A program made the position numbers and the translations under genes. DNA of 64,000 nucleotides from Bacillus sp. RO3 (GTDB lineage: Bacteria; Bacillota; Bacilli; Bacillales; Bacillaceae_B). Of this stretch, positions 45,022-54,766 are shown piece by piece (position 1 is the stretch's first letter; each line of letters starts with the position of its first letter). The stretch spans positions 1 through 64,000 of the forward strand of contig NZ_JAAXCV010000011.1 in NCBI RefSeq assembly GCF_012911895.1. Reading direction: 5' to 3'. Under the pieces are notes generated by a model. That model had not been told where the DNA came from and did no database searches. It saw nothing but the letters and a program-made list of their open reading frames with translations.

Positions 45022-46455
45022 ATGGATATTTTAAATCATTTAGTCACGGAAGCAAATACACTCTTATGGGGGTATCTCTTAATAGGTGTACTTCTCCTAT
45101 TAGGTTTATACTTTACGATCGGATCTAAATTCGTCCAGATTCGCCATTTTGGTGAAATGGTTCGATTATTGGGTGATAAAGATGTGGTGGAGGCGGAAGG
45201 GGAAAAGAACATTTCGTCCCTGCAGGCATTCTTTATCGGGGCAGGTACCCGAATTGGTACAGGTAATCTAGCTGGAGTAGCGATTGCCTTAGCAATTGGG
45301 GGACCTGGAGCGGTTTTCTAGATGTGGCTTGTAGCCATCCTCGGAGGAGCCAGTGCCTTTGTTGAAAGTACATTGGCACAAATATACAAAGAGAAGGATA
45401 AGGTGGGATTTAAAGGCGGACCCGGCTACTATATGAAGAAGCAGTTGGGCAGGCCATGGATGAGTTCGATTTTTGCAGTGACCATCCTCCTATCATTCGG
45501 CACTACCTTTAATGCGGTACAAAGTAACACCATCGCAACAGCTTTTAGTAATTCGTTCGGGGTTAACACGATTGTGATTGGAATCGTGCTGGCTGGTATG
45601 ACTGCTCTTATTATCTTTGGTGGAGTCAAACGTATCGCAAACTTCTCCTCCATCATTGTGCCAATCATGGCCGTATTCTATATCGTCTTAGCATTATTTG
45701 TGGTTATAACGAATATAACTGAAATGCCGGGAGTCATTGCACTTATATTCAAAAGTGCCTTTGGTTTTGAGCAAGTGGTTGGAGGTGGAATCGGTGCCGC
45801 GATTATGAACGGTGTAAAACGCGGGTTGTTCTCCAACGAAGCGGGTATGGGTAGTGCTCCGAATGCGGCTGCTACTGCATCCGTTTCACATCCTGTCAAA
45901 CAAGGATTCATTCAAGCACTTGGGGTATTCTTTGACACACTTCTCGTATGTTCAGCTACGGCGTTCATTATCTTGACTTCAGATGCGTATGGATCCGGAT
46001 TAACGGGAATCGAATTATCACAGGCAGCCATGTCTGAACACTTTAATTCCTGGGCAGGGATGTTCTTAGCGATTGCGATCTTCACCTTTGCCTTTAGTTC
46101 TATCATTGGAAGCTATTATTATGGTGAAGCCAACCTTCCTTTCGTAAATAACAGCAAGACAGGACTTCTCATCTATCGTTTGATTGCACTTGGGATGGTC
46201 ATTTTCGGTTCTGTTGCGAGCCTCGAGATCGTATGGAGCTTAGCCGACTTCTCCATGGCGTTGATGGCCCTTACCAACCTGATTGCCATTGGTATTCTGG
46301 CACCGATCGCCTTTAAAGCACTGGATAACTATATGATTCAGCGTCGACAAGGGCTCGACCCTGTCTTCTATGCAGATGATATCCCTGGTTTGAAGGGTGT
46401 CGAATGCTGGCCGATACGTGAACAGGAAGTTCGTAAAAAAGCAGCAAATGAATAA
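45022..46455 (+). pseudogene. Alanine/glycine:cation symporter (AGCS), interrupted by in-frame TAG
   Basis: The reading frame is continuous over 477 codons except for TAG at codon 100 (45319-45321), between GGPGAVF and MWLVAILGGASAFVESTLAQ. Family members have Trp here (TGG to TAG, one base). Everything else looks intact: GTRIGTGNLAGVAIALAIGGPG, KGGPGYYMKK, SNEAGMGSAPNAAATA, about eleven membrane helices. Likely substrates are alanine, glycine or glutamine with Na+. Either a recent nonsense mutation, a sequencing error, or tolerated readthrough. The 3' ORF has an internal ATG but no ribosome site. Confidence 0.85.
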
Positions 46456-46468
46456 GCATGGAATCATA

Positions 46469-46503
46469 ACCAGAGCAGACTCTGATTCTGCTCTGGTTTT
46501 CTT
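46469..46503 (+). terminator. Terminator of the AGCS gene
   Basis: AACCAGAGCAGA / TCTGCTCTGGTT hairpin followed by TTCTTAT. Confidence 0.8.
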
Positions 46504-46574
46504 ATGTCATGTTTTTCTATCCTTTTCTCATGTATACTACTAATAGAAAGCTAGTCAAAGGAGCCTTACATACT

Positions 46575-48023
46575 ATGGATATCCTATCTACCTTGCTGGG
46601 GTTTTTGTTTGTTCTCAATATAGTCCTTGCAGGTGTCATCATCTTCTTGGAGCGGAAAGATGCCGGTGCAACATGGGCTTGGCTGATGGTATTGTTTTTC
46701 GTTCCACTCCTCGGCTTTATCCTTTATTTAATCTTTGGTCAGAACTTAAGCAGGAAGCGCCTGTTCGACTGGGAAGATATGAAGAAAATCGGTATTGAAG
46801 ATTTGATTCAAAGGCAGATCCATTCCCTGAAAGAGTACCGCTTCCCTTTCAAGAATGATGCATCCTTTCGTTACCAGGACCTCATTTATATGCATCTCCT
46901 GAATAATGAAGCCCTCCTGACCCAGGATAACGAAGTAACCTTGTTTACTCACGGAGAAGACAAGTTCGATTCCTTACTTAAAGACATGGAAGCAGCAGAG
47001 GATCATATCCATCTTCAATACTACATTCTCAAGAAAGATCAATTAGGTAAACGAATCCTCGAGAAGCTGATCGAGAAAGCAAAACAAGGCGTCAAAATCC
47101 GGGTCCTCTATGATGAGATGGGATCTCGAAGGACAAGAAGAAGCTTCTTTAAAGACCTTCTCGCGGCCGGAGGGGAAGTGGCCGTATTTTTCCCTTCTAA
47201 AATTCCTTTTATCAACCTCCGCTTAAATTATCGTAACCATCGAAAGCTTGTGATTATCGATGGGAAGGTGGGGTATGTTGGTGGCTTTAATATTGGGGAT
47301 GAATATCTGGGCTTGAACCCAAAGTTTGGTTATTGGCGGGATACTCATTTACGGATCGAGGGAAGTTCTTCCCTGGCTATGCAAACGAGATTCATCCTGG
47401 ACTGGAATCAAGCGAGCCGCTCCAAAAAGATTGCATATGATTTGCGGTATTTCCCTGTTTCTTCCTTTAGCGGCAATGCCGGGGTCCAAATTGTGACATC
47501 AGGTCCGGATTCAGAGTGGGAGCAGATCAAAAACGGCTATATTAAAATGATCTCTTCAGCCAAACAATCCATCTATATTCAAACCCCCTATTTCATACCT
47601 GATGTCAGTCTGTTGGATTCATTGCGGATTGCCTCTCTTACAGGAGTGGATGTTCGGATCATGATCCCCAATAAGCCTGACCATTTATTTGTCTATTGGG
47701 CAACCTATTCCTATATCGGGGAGTTATTGAAGGCCGGTGTGAAGATTTACATTTATGATAACGGCTTTATACATGCCAAAACCATTGTAGTGGACGATAT
47801 CATTTCTTCTGTCGGTACAGCCAATATTGATGTTCGAAGCTTCCGTCTGAATTTTGAGGTGAATGCCTTTTTATACGATCAGGCTCTCTCTGAGAAGTTG
47901 AGCACGGTGTTTATGAATGATTGCAAGAAAAGTAAACCATTAACTCTGGACGGATATAATGAAAGACCTCTTATCATCAAATTAAAAGAGTCGATATCAA
48001 GACTCCTGTCCCCCATCTTATAA
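46575..48023 (+). CDS. cls: Cardiolipin synthase
   Basis: 482 residues from the ATG at 46575, the normal Bacillus ClsA length; AAAGGAG lies 11 bases ahead and the longer frame has no ribosome site. Two N-terminal membrane helices are followed by two phospholipase D HKD motifs: YRNHRKLVIIDGKVGYVGG and FIHAKTIVVDDIISSVGT. It joins two phosphatidylglycerols to cardiolipin. Confidence 0.95.
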   Translation: MDILSTLLGFLFVLNIVLAGVIIFLERKDAGATWAWLMVLFFVPLLGFILYLIFGQNLSRKRLFDWEDMKKIGIEDLIQRQIHSLKEYRFPFKNDASFRYQDLIYMHLLNNEALLTQDNEVTLFTHGEDKFDSLLKDMEAAEDHIHLQYYILKKDQLGKRILEKLIEKAKQGVKIRVLYDEMGSRRTRRSFFKDLLAAGGEVAVFFPSKIPFINLRLNYRNHRKLVIIDGKVGYVGGFNIGDEYLGLNPKFGYWRDTHLRIEGSSSLAMQTRFILDWNQASRSKKIAYDLRYFPVSSFSGNAGVQIVTSGPDSEWEQIKNGYIKMISSAKQSIYIQTPYFIPDVSLLDSLRIASLTGVDVRIMIPNKPDHLFVYWATYSYIGELLKAGVKIYIYDNGFIHAKTIVVDDIISSVGTANIDVRSFRLNFEVNAFLYDQALSEKLSTVFMNDCKKSKPLTLDGYNERPLIIKLKESISRLLSPIL

Positions 48024-48102
48024 ACCTGGACATTGCCATAAGTACCTGAAAGAAGGCATAATAGAGGATAGAATGTTGGAATAGATAGAGAGGGATGAGT
48101 TC

Positions 48103-48381
48103 ATGAGTGTACACAAAGAGATTACGAAGCATTCAAGCAAACAAAATCAACTGGTACAACAGTTTATGATATTGGATGAGAGAAGAGAACAAGCAATCGA
48201 AGAGACGGTTCAGCGTTGCTTGAACGAACAACCGTTTACAACGGATGGAATAAATCAAGTGACGAATGAAATCAACACCCTTGCCCGTCAAGGTGTCGTT
48301 CCCCAGAGAAAGCTCGTCACAACTGAAATGGTGAAGGAATATGCAGCTAAATTAACATCAAACGATTCAACCCGCTATTAA
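48103..48381 (+). CDS. DUF2533 family protein (YpbS-like)
   Basis: 92-residue helical protein (MSVHKEITKHSSKQNQLVQQ start) resembling B. subtilis YpbS. Function unknown. A moderate ribosome site (GAGAGGGATG) precedes the ATG. Followed by a strong terminator. Confidence 0.82.
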   Translation: MSVHKEITKHSSKQNQLVQQFMILDERREQAIEETVQRCLNEQPFTTDGINQVTNEINTLARQGVVPQRKLVTTEMVKEYAAKLTSNDSTRY

Positions 48382-48398
48382 GTGAGTGACGCTGCGAT

Positions 48399-48453
48399 AA
48401 AAGACCCTGACACGTCTAACCATGTTTTTGGATAGGCGTGTCAGGGTCTTTCT
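48399..48453 (+). terminator. Terminator between the DUF2533 and DUF2187 genes
   Basis: AAAGACCCTGACACG / CGTGTCAGGGTCTTT 15-bp stem with a 22-nt loop and T-rich end. Confidence 0.85.
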
Positions 48454-48469
48454 CTTGTGAAAGATATCA

Positions 48470-48742
48470 TTATGCTTTTAATGCGCTATTCCACCCATCG
48501 TATACAAATACAGGCTGTGAATCATTTTTCACCCGTTCAATGACGACATAATTTTTATGTGCCACGACGGTTTGATCGTCAGGTAAATCCAGCTTCTTTG
48601 CCACATCATTATCCATTTTGACAATAACGGTATTCTCCCTGAGAGTTGTTACGACACCATTAATGACTGTATTCTTTCTTTTAAATTGAATGGTATCCCC
48701 AAGATTGGCATTGTCTTTTGAATAAACGAAAGTATTTTCCAT
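48470..48742 (-). CDS. DUF2187 family protein (YkvS-like)
   Basis: 90 residues from the ATG at 48742 (AGGGGA seven bases ahead; another ATG two codons upstream is too close). The core GDTIQFKRKNTVINGVVTTL and VIVKMDN resembles B. subtilis YkvS, a KOW-like small beta domain. It is longer than the usual ~65 residues, with a C-terminal extension (VKNDSQPVFVYDGWNSALKA). Confidence 0.8.
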   Translation of the reverse strand: MENTFVYSKDNANLGDTIQFKRKNTVINGVVTTLRENTVIVKMDNDVAKKLDLPDDQTVVAHKNYVVIERVKNDSQPVFVYDGWNSALKA

Positions 48743-48748
48743 TTTCAT

Positions 48749-49099
48749 GTCCCCTTTTCTTTTATCTAATTGAAAGAATTTTCTAATAATATTATTCTAA
48801 CTTGTATTGTTATAAATTTCAATGTATGACTTATCCTTTTTGTACCACAAATGAAGATTGTCAAAACCTTTTCACCTTTTATTCTCTGCTGCAGTTCCTT
48901 ACTCTTCCTCTTCGACACTGATACAGGGAAATCCTTCCTTTTTTTATTGGATCACTTCTTGATTACATCTCTAAGATGTAAAACTTTACACATCATCTTT
49001 TGATACACCTTATTTGAGTTCATCAAGAGTGAAGAGTATACTCAACCTAAATGGCAATGGTATTGTCTTGATTCATAACTAGATTGAGGAGTGTTAAAT
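48749..49099. other. 350-bp region between divergent genes
   Basis: No gene seen. AT-rich; contains a 14-bp inverted repeat TGTAAA-AC-TTTACA (48977-48990) about 110 bp ahead of the dehydrogenase start that could be a regulator site. Confidence 0.5.
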
Positions 49100-49816
49100 T
49101 TGAATTCCATAAAGGGAAAAACCGCTATTATAACAGGTGCAGGCCGGGGAATTGGACGTGCTGCTGCGATTGAACTGGCAAAAGAAGGAGTTAATCTTGG
49201 ATTGATAGGATTGACCATTGGCAATCTTGAAAGGGTAGCTGAAGAACTGAAAGAATATGATGTGACCATTTCAGCGGCAACTGCTGATGTAAGTGACCTT
49301 GAATCCGTTGAGCATGCCGTTGATCACATCAAATCTGATTTAGGACGGATCGATATCCTGATCAACAATGCAGGGATCGCTCAATTCGGGGGCTTTCTTG
49401 AGCTGTCACCTGAAGAATGGGAAAAAATCATCCGTGTCAACTTGATGGGGGTTTACAATGTAACGAGAGCCGTATTACCTGAGATGATCGAAAGAAAAAC
49501 GGGTGATATCATCAACATCTCCTCCACCGCAGGTCAAAAAGGAGCTCCTGTTACAAGTGCATACAGCGCTTCAAAATTCGGGGTATTAGGGTTGACAGAG
49601 TCATTAATGCTCGAAGTAAGAAAGCATAATATTCGTGTGTCAGCTCTTACTCCAAGTACTGTGGCAACAGACCTTGCCCATGAAGCCAATCTCATTAACG
49701 GCAACCCGGAAAATGTCATGCAGCCTGAAGATTTGGCTGAACTGATTGTTTCTGGATTAAAGCTTAATCGCAGAGTGTTCCTTAAGAATGCAGGTATGTG
49801 GTCGACAAATCCATAA
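49100..49816 (+). CDS. yoxD: 3-ketoacyl-ACP reductase-like short-chain dehydrogenase (YoxD-like)
   Basis: 238 residues from a TTG at 49100 (GAGGAG eight bases ahead), the same length as B. subtilis YoxD. Rossmann motif [14 protein letters not shown], catalytic Ser in INISSTAGQ and YSASKFG (Y-x3-K). Closely similar to FabG-type reductases but not in a fab operon; substrate unknown. Confidence 0.9.
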   Translation: MNSIKGKTAIITGAGRGIGRAAAIELAKEGVNLGLIGLTIGNLERVAEELKEYDVTISAATADVSDLESVEHAVDHIKSDLGRIDILINNAGIAQFGGFLELSPEEWEKIIRVNLMGVYNVTRAVLPEMIERKTGDIINISSTAGQKGAPVTSAYSASKFGVLGLTESLMLEVRKHNIRVSALTPSTVATDLAHEANLINGNPENVMQPEDLAELIVSGLKLNRRVFLKNAGMWSTNP

Positions 49817-49823
49817 TGGTGAC

Positions 49824-49859
49824 AAGTCCCCCTATAGCGTTTACAGGGGGACTCTTTTT
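49824..49859 (+). terminator. Terminator of yoxD
   Basis: AGTCCCCCT / AGGGGGACT hairpin followed by CTTTTTG. Confidence 0.85.
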
Positions 49860-49892
49860 GTTTCGTTATCGTCCCAGCTGACCCCAAAACAA

Positions 49893-49932
49893 TAAAAGTG
49901 CGCCTGCAGGGAACTGTTCACTACAGGCGCAT
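49893..49932 (-). terminator. Terminator of the MFS gene
   Basis: Minus strand TGCGCCTG / CAGGCGCA hairpin followed by CTTTTATTG. Confidence 0.8.
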
Positions 49933-49936
49933 AGTA

Positions 49937-51124
49937 TTAAAAAGCCAGTGCATTCTTCTTCTCTTCTTTCATGAGGGCGAAGCAAAGAAATATACCTAAA
50001 AGGGATAGTACGGCAAAGAATAAGTACACCGTGTAAATGGAGTACGTCTCATAGATAAATCCGCCGACAAAGGTGCTGAACCAATTCCCCAGGCCATTTC
50101 CTATGGCTGAGTATACGGTAACCGCTGTTGCCGTAATATGGGAAGGCGTAATTTCCTTGATATACCTTAAGCCGGCCGGGATGAACAACCCAATGGCAAG
50201 CCCCTGCATCACCGCTGATGAATAGACAAGCCAAAGACTGGGTTCGGTAAAGTATAGGAGCCACCGAAGCATGGATGCACCACCCGCTAACGCAGCCACT
50301 GACAGGAGTCCGAACTTATCGATCCAGCCGCCTGCCATCCTCATAAAAGGTACTTCCGATAATACGGCGATTAAAAACGCAAGGCCGATCCCGGCATATG
50401 TTCCACCTGAATCCTCAACGAATAATCCGAAGTACACATTGTTTGCGAGATTTGGGCCGAACACCAGGAACGTTACGGCCAAGAAAATCAGAAACTTCTT
50501 CATCGTAAATAACTCTTTCACCCCTGCCTTCAGATCGAGCTTGGCTGCAGCCCTCTCTTTAGGAAATCGGAATGATAAAAATCCAGACAGGACTAAACAG
50601 ATAAAGAAAGAGTAAAAGATGATGGTTGGTCCAATGCTCCCTTCTGAAAGTCTGCCCATCAAGAAGACAGCAATCCCGAATCCCAACGAACCAAACAGAC
50701 GGATATTTCCGTAGTTATAGCGTACCTTACTTGTATACTTCAAGCTGATGCTATCGGATACAGGAATGATTGCGCTTTGAAAGATGGCTACCATAATGGC
50801 CACCGCCAGTAGACCAAGGTAAAAGTCCATGAACAGGTAACCGAGTGCGAAGATTCCGGCTACCAAAGAGGTTAAACCAAGGACCACTGTGGGGCGGTTG
50901 GTCGTGTCACTCACCATTCCCCAAATAGGCTGGAAGAAGATCATCATGATGGGACCTACTGACATAATCGTGCCAATCTGATATCCATTCAATCCAACGC
51001 TTTCACTAAGATATACACTTAGTAAAGGATATAAACTGCCGACACCGAAAAATGTCAGTAAATAAAACCCCTGTAATGTGAGAATCTGATTTCGTTCCGT
51101 TCTTTTCACTACCGTATCCCCCAA
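49937..51124 (-). CDS. MFS transporter
   Basis: 395 residues with twelve membrane helices. The loop 2-3 motif reads GMVSDTTNRPTVVLG and the N-terminus resembles the MFS_1-like/LacY-nucleoside branch (YwbF-like; QGFYLLTFFGVGSLYPLLSVYL, read in parts). Substrate and direction are not deducible. Divergent from the S-box gene. Confidence 0.87.
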   Translation of the reverse strand: MGDTVVKRTERNQILTLQGFYLLTFFGVGSLYPLLSVYLSESVGLNGYQIGTIMSVGPIMMIFFQPIWGMVSDTTNRPTVVLGLTSLVAGIFALGYLFMDFYLGLLAVAIMVAIFQSAIIPVSDSISLKYTSKVRYNYGNIRLFGSLGFGIAVFLMGRLSEGSIGPTIIFYSFFICLVLSGFLSFRFPKERAAAKLDLKAGVKELFTMKKFLIFLAVTFLVFGPNLANNVYFGLFVEDSGGTYAGIGLAFLIAVLSEVPFMRMAGGWIDKFGLLSVAALAGGASMLRWLLYFTEPSLWLVYSSAVMQGLAIGLFIPAGLRYIKEITPSHITATAVTVYSAIGNGLGNWFSTFVGGFIYETYSIYTVYLFFAVLSLLGIFLCFALMKEEKKNALAF

Positions 51125-51265
51125 CCTGTTTTTTTGTCTTCCTTATAGTAGACCTTGAACGTTCCATTGTCTATGAATTTATACCTTTTTATGGATAACT
51201 CATACTTTAGTTCCTGTCAAAGAGGCCGCTTCCCCTGACCGAATGGGATCAGAAAAATTTCCCGT

Positions 51266-51294
51266 TTGACTTTTTATAGTAAACCCTTTAAAGT
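51266..51294 (+). promoter_or_regulatory. Promoter of the S-box transcript
   Basis: TTGACT (51266-51271), 17-bp spacer, TAAAGT (51289-51294), about 40 bp ahead of the riboswitch. Confidence 0.72.
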
Positions 51295-51332
51295 ATTGGG
51301 AGTATATTTAAAGTAACTAAATAACATATTCT

Positions 51333-51488
51333 TCTTATCCAGAGAGACGGAGGGACTGGCCCTTTGATGTCTCGGCAGCGGACTCCATAGGAGTGCTGTG
51401 CCACATCCAGCAAGCGCAATGCTTGAAAGATAAGGAGAGTGTTTCGTTCTTATGAAACCTCTTCTTGTTCTGGAAGAGGTTTTTTTGT
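51333..51488 (+). promoter_or_regulatory. SAM-I riboswitch (S-box) with terminator
   Basis: The aptamer starts CTTATCCAGAGAGACGGAGG, continues GACTGGCCCTTTGATGTCTC, GGCAGCGG and GTGCCACATCCAGCAAG and closes with GAAAGATAAG (51333-51436). A terminator AAACCTCTTC / GAAGAGGTTTTTTT follows (51455-51487). SAM binding favours termination, so the gene is expressed in methionine/SAM limitation. Confidence 0.96.
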
Positions 51489-51523
51489 ATTAGTTAACTG
51501 AACGAAGACAAAGGAGTGTTAAC

Positions 51524-52840
51524 ATGATTCAAGAAAAAGGAAATCTATTGGCGTTGTTGCCTTTACTTATATTTGTTTCCCTGTTTCTCGGAGCAGGCAT
51601 CATTTCTGGAGACTTTTATGCATTTCCTGTGTTAGTTTCGATTGTCATTGCATCTGTTGCAGCTCTCTTGATGAACCGCAAAGAGAGTCTGACTACTAAG
51701 ATTGAGCGTTTCGCCAAAGGAGCCGGTCATCCTGATATTATGATTATGGTCTTTATTTTCCTTTTGGCAGGAGCGTTTTCCGGAGTAGCTGAAAAGATGG
51801 GAGCCGTTGATTCTACAGTCAACTTTGCCCTTTCCGTCTTGCCTGGAAACTTGATCATCGTTGGATTGTTTGTAATTGCTGCGTTCATTTCCATATCCAT
51901 GGGGACGTCCATGGGAACCATCGCCGCACTTGCGCCGATCGGTGTCGGGATTAGTTCGGGAACAGACATTTCAATGCCCCTCGCCATGGCGACTGTTATC
52001 GGAGGAGCGATGTTTGGGGATAACTTATCATTTATTTCGGATACCACCATTGCAGCCGTCCGTACGCAGAAAACAGAAATGAAAGATAAATTTAAAGTCA
52101 ACTTTTTCATTGTATTACCTGCCGCAATTATGACGATGGTGATTCTTATCGTTCTTACTATGGGGAACCCATCGACTGTGAGAGCGGAAAGCTTCGATTG
52201 GATTAAAATTCTTCCTTACCTGGGAGTCATTATTGGGGCCCTTGCAGGCTTGAATGTATTTGTGGTGTTAGCAGGAGGCATTGTCCTGTCAGGATTCATC
52301 GGATTCATGGATGGGAGCTTTACACCATCAAGCTATTTCGGAAGCGTAGCTGATGGAATGACGGGAATGGCAGAGATTGTGATCCTTTCTGTGCTGATCG
52401 GCGGAGTCGTTGAGCTTATTCGTCATAATGGAGGGATACAGGCACTGCTTTATCATGCCACCCGGAAAATCAAATCTCCTCAGGGAGCCCAGCTTGCTAC
52501 TGCGGGATTGGTGAGTTCCACTAATCTTTGCACGGCCAATAATACCATTTCGATCATCATTGCAGGTCCGCTTGCTAAAAACATTGGTGAAAGCTATGGT
52601 GTTGACGCCCGTAAATCAGCAAGTATCCTTGATATTTTCTCTTGTTCGATTCAGGGCTTAATTCCTTACGGAGCACAGGCGCTGTTAGTGGCGGAAGTCG
52701 CAGGCATTTCCCCTGTCAGCATCATCCCATATGCTTTTTATCCTATTTTAATCGCCGTTTGCGGTCTGATTGCCATTCGATTTGCTCTGCCAAGATTCAC
52801 ACGCAAATCCGCAGGGGAAGCAAATCCTGTTCGATCTTAA
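51524..52840 (+). CDS. NhaC-family Na+/H+ antiporter-like transporter, S-box controlled (candidate methionine transporter)
   Basis: 438 residues with about twelve membrane helices. FISISMGTSMGTIAALAPIG, GGAMFGDNLSFISDTTIAAVR and SSTNLCTANNTISIIIAG mark the NhaC/YuiF-type superfamily. Comparative work on S-box regulons proposed NhaC-like MetT as a methionine carrier; placing this gene behind an S-box supports that role, but the length is nearer to YuiF-type. Substrate not shown. Confidence 0.85.
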   Translation: MIQEKGNLLALLPLLIFVSLFLGAGIISGDFYAFPVLVSIVIASVAALLMNRKESLTTKIERFAKGAGHPDIMIMVFIFLLAGAFSGVAEKMGAVDSTVNFALSVLPGNLIIVGLFVIAAFISISMGTSMGTIAALAPIGVGISSGTDISMPLAMATVIGGAMFGDNLSFISDTTIAAVRTQKTEMKDKFKVNFFIVLPAAIMTMVILIVLTMGNPSTVRAESFDWIKILPYLGVIIGALAGLNVFVVLAGGIVLSGFIGFMDGSFTPSSYFGSVADGMTGMAEIVILSVLIGGVVELIRHNGGIQALLYHATRKIKSPQGAQLATAGLVSSTNLCTANNTISIIIAGPLAKNIGESYGVDARKSASILDIFSCSIQGLIPYGAQALLVAEVAGISPVSIIPYAFYPILIAVCGLIAIRFALPRFTRKSAGEANPVRS

Positions 52841-52852
52841 TCAGATGTATTT

Positions 52853-52886
52853 AGAGACAAATCCTTTGGGGTTTGTCTCTTTTTTG
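52853..52886 (+). terminator. Terminator of the S-box-controlled gene
   Basis: AGAGACAAA / TTTGTCTCT hairpin followed by six T's. Confidence 0.85.
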
Positions 52887-52995
52887 GTCTATGTAAAACA
52901 ACCTGCAACATGGAGATTTACTAGGGTTTTCATAGGTATGTTTTCCCAAATTTAAATCCCTTCTATTCATGTCTGTCCTCACGCTCATGAAAACG

Positions 52996-53031
52996 TAAAA
53001 AAGCAGATCCAAAAGAATCTGCTTCTTTTTT
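52996..53031. terminator. Terminator of yueD-like gene, bidirectional
   Basis: AAGCAGAT / ATCTGCTT hairpin with A-run on one side and T-run on the other. Confidence 0.82.
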
Positions 53032-53786
53032 TACAACAAATCATTTACATGATAAAGCTTTCCACTCTCAATTTCACGTTCTGTCACGAGCTTGACCAGG
53101 GCTTGTGCGACCGTATCTGTCTCTCGAAGCATGCCTTCGTCTTTATAACGTTGGAAAGCCTCCACATCTACAAAGGCTTCCTTAGATGATGAGCGGATTT
53201 CTCCCTGCATGTCTGTATCCATCACACCCGGACTGAACCCAATGACCTGATGGCGGCTATGCTTCCTGGAAAGCTCCAGGCTTACGGTTTCTGTCAGCAT
53301 GTTCACACCCGCTTTGGTTGCGCAATATGTACTCCATCCGAATACAGGACGACTTCCCGCTCCTGAGCTGACATTGATCATGATCATCCTGGAGTCTGAA
53401 CCTCTCACAGCCTTCAGCATCTCATTGGTGGCAATCATGGGTGACAGCAAATTCACATGGACACTTGTTTCCATTGCTTCGTTCTCTATTTCGCCAGATG
53501 GATTGATCGGAGTCACCACCCCTGCATTTTGAACAACGTACACCTTTTCCGGTGCAAGTCCGACTAGTTTTCTCCCAACTTCACGGAAGACCGCTTCGGT
53601 TTCTCCCGATTGTGCAAGATCACAAGGAAAGAAATCATATGGAACCTCTTTCTCCCTGGCAAGCTTCTGAAGTGTTTCGTTATTGACCCTGGAAATATTG
53701 CTCACACCGATTCCCTTTTCCATAAACAGCTTGGCAATGGACTCACCCAAGCCCCTAGTTGCTCCCGTTACAATAGCATAATCCAT
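53031..53786 (-). CDS. yueD: Benzil reductase-like short-chain dehydrogenase (YueD-like)
   Basis: 251-residue SDR with TGATRGLGES, NAG (VVQNAG) and the catalytic segment INVSSGAGSRPVFGWSTYCATKAG (read in parts; Y-x3-K). The sequence resembles the sepiapterin-reductase-like (S)-benzoin-forming benzil reductase YueD of Bacillus; physiological substrate unknown. Confidence 0.87.
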   Translation of the reverse strand: MDYAIVTGATRGLGESIAKLFMEKGIGVSNISRVNNETLQKLAREKEVPYDFFPCDLAQSGETEAVFREVGRKLVGLAPEKVYVVQNAGVVTPINPSGEIENEAMETSVHVNLLSPMIATNEMLKAVRGSDSRMIMINVSSGAGSRPVFGWSTYCATKAGVNMLTETVSLELSRKHSRHQVIGFSPGVMDTDMQGEIRSSSKEAFVDVEAFQRYKDEGMLRETDTVAQALVKLVTEREIESGKLYHVNDLL

Positions 53787-53892
53787 TTTGGAATCATCTC
53801 CTTCTTATTTAATGATTATAAGGGAGGCGTTTCTTTTTACAAAAACATTCGTCTCGTTTTAATCAAACATTTACAAATAAAACAGCACACCA

Positions 53893-54678
53893 TCAAGGCA
53901 TGCTCTCATCAATCAAATGATATTCAGGAATTAAATCGGACAGAGGAACAATGGAAGCCTTTTTCTCGTAGAGAGGAAGAAATTCCTTAAGCATTGTCGC
54001 CACTTTAACTCCAGTCACCCCTACATGTCCAATTGCTATGGTAGCGTCGTCCCTATCCAATTCTTTAGAAAGCAGCCTAGCCTGCTTCCCAATGTGTTGG
54101 ATCGTATAGATGTCATCAAAAAATAATTCATTTTCAAGATAAGGGACGCCCATTTCTTGTGCTAGTTTAGGGATGACACTTTTTCCCGTTGTTTTACTAT
54201 CCAGATAGAATAGTCCCTTTTCCTTGCAAACTTGCAACACAGCCCTCATCACCCTCTCGTCTGCAGTTGCCCTGGAACCCATATGATGGTTGATCCCGAC
54301 TGCGAAAGGAACCTCTGCGATCGCTCTTTCTACCCGATCCGTAATTTCATCGCTGGAAAGGGATGTAGTGATCGCCCCGGGGCCAAGCCAGCTTGCTTTA
54401 CCGGAGACCGGTTCCATAGGAAGGTGGATGATGACTTCATGCCCCATCCTGTGGGCCCTTTTGGCATCCTCCCTTGTAGTCGGTAAAAAAGGCATCACCG
54501 CAATGGTCAGTTTGACGGGTAGGTTCAGGATCTCTTCTGTCCCTTTCATATCATTGCCTACATCATCAATGACGATGGCGAGTTCATTGTGATGCGCTGG
54601 AAGGGGCAGAATGTTCCTTGCCGACATTGAATCATGAAAAGAAAAAGTCAATAGTAACCCGATGATGACGATTCTCAT
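53893..54678 (-). CDS. Divergent polysaccharide deacetylase family protein (YibQ-like)
   Basis: 261 residues: signal peptide (about 1-19, MRIVIIGLLLTFSFHDSMSA) and a deacetylase-like barrel with AIVIDDVGNDMKGTEEIL, EVIIHLPMEP, GINHHMGSRATAD and YLDSKTTGKSV. Metal ligands Asp/His/His appear conserved. Substrate unknown; E. coli YibQ is in the same family. Confidence 0.85.
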   Translation of the reverse strand: MRIVIIGLLLTFSFHDSMSARNILPLPAHHNELAIVIDDVGNDMKGTEEILNLPVKLTIAVMPFLPTTREDAKRAHRMGHEVIIHLPMEPVSGKASWLGPGAITTSLSSDEITDRVERAIAEVPFAVGINHHMGSRATADERVMRAVLQVCKEKGLFYLDSKTTGKSVIPKLAQEMGVPYLENELFFDDIYTIQHIGKQARLLSKELDRDDATIAIGHVGVTGVKVATMLKEFLPLYEKKASIVPLSDLIPEYHLIDESMP

Positions 54679-54766
54679 CCCTCATCACTCCTTTTCTATT
54701 ATCATGTCCAATCAGACAAGGATATACGTATGAGCTTCTGCCTTCAGAGTTATAAGGTCCGTTCTT

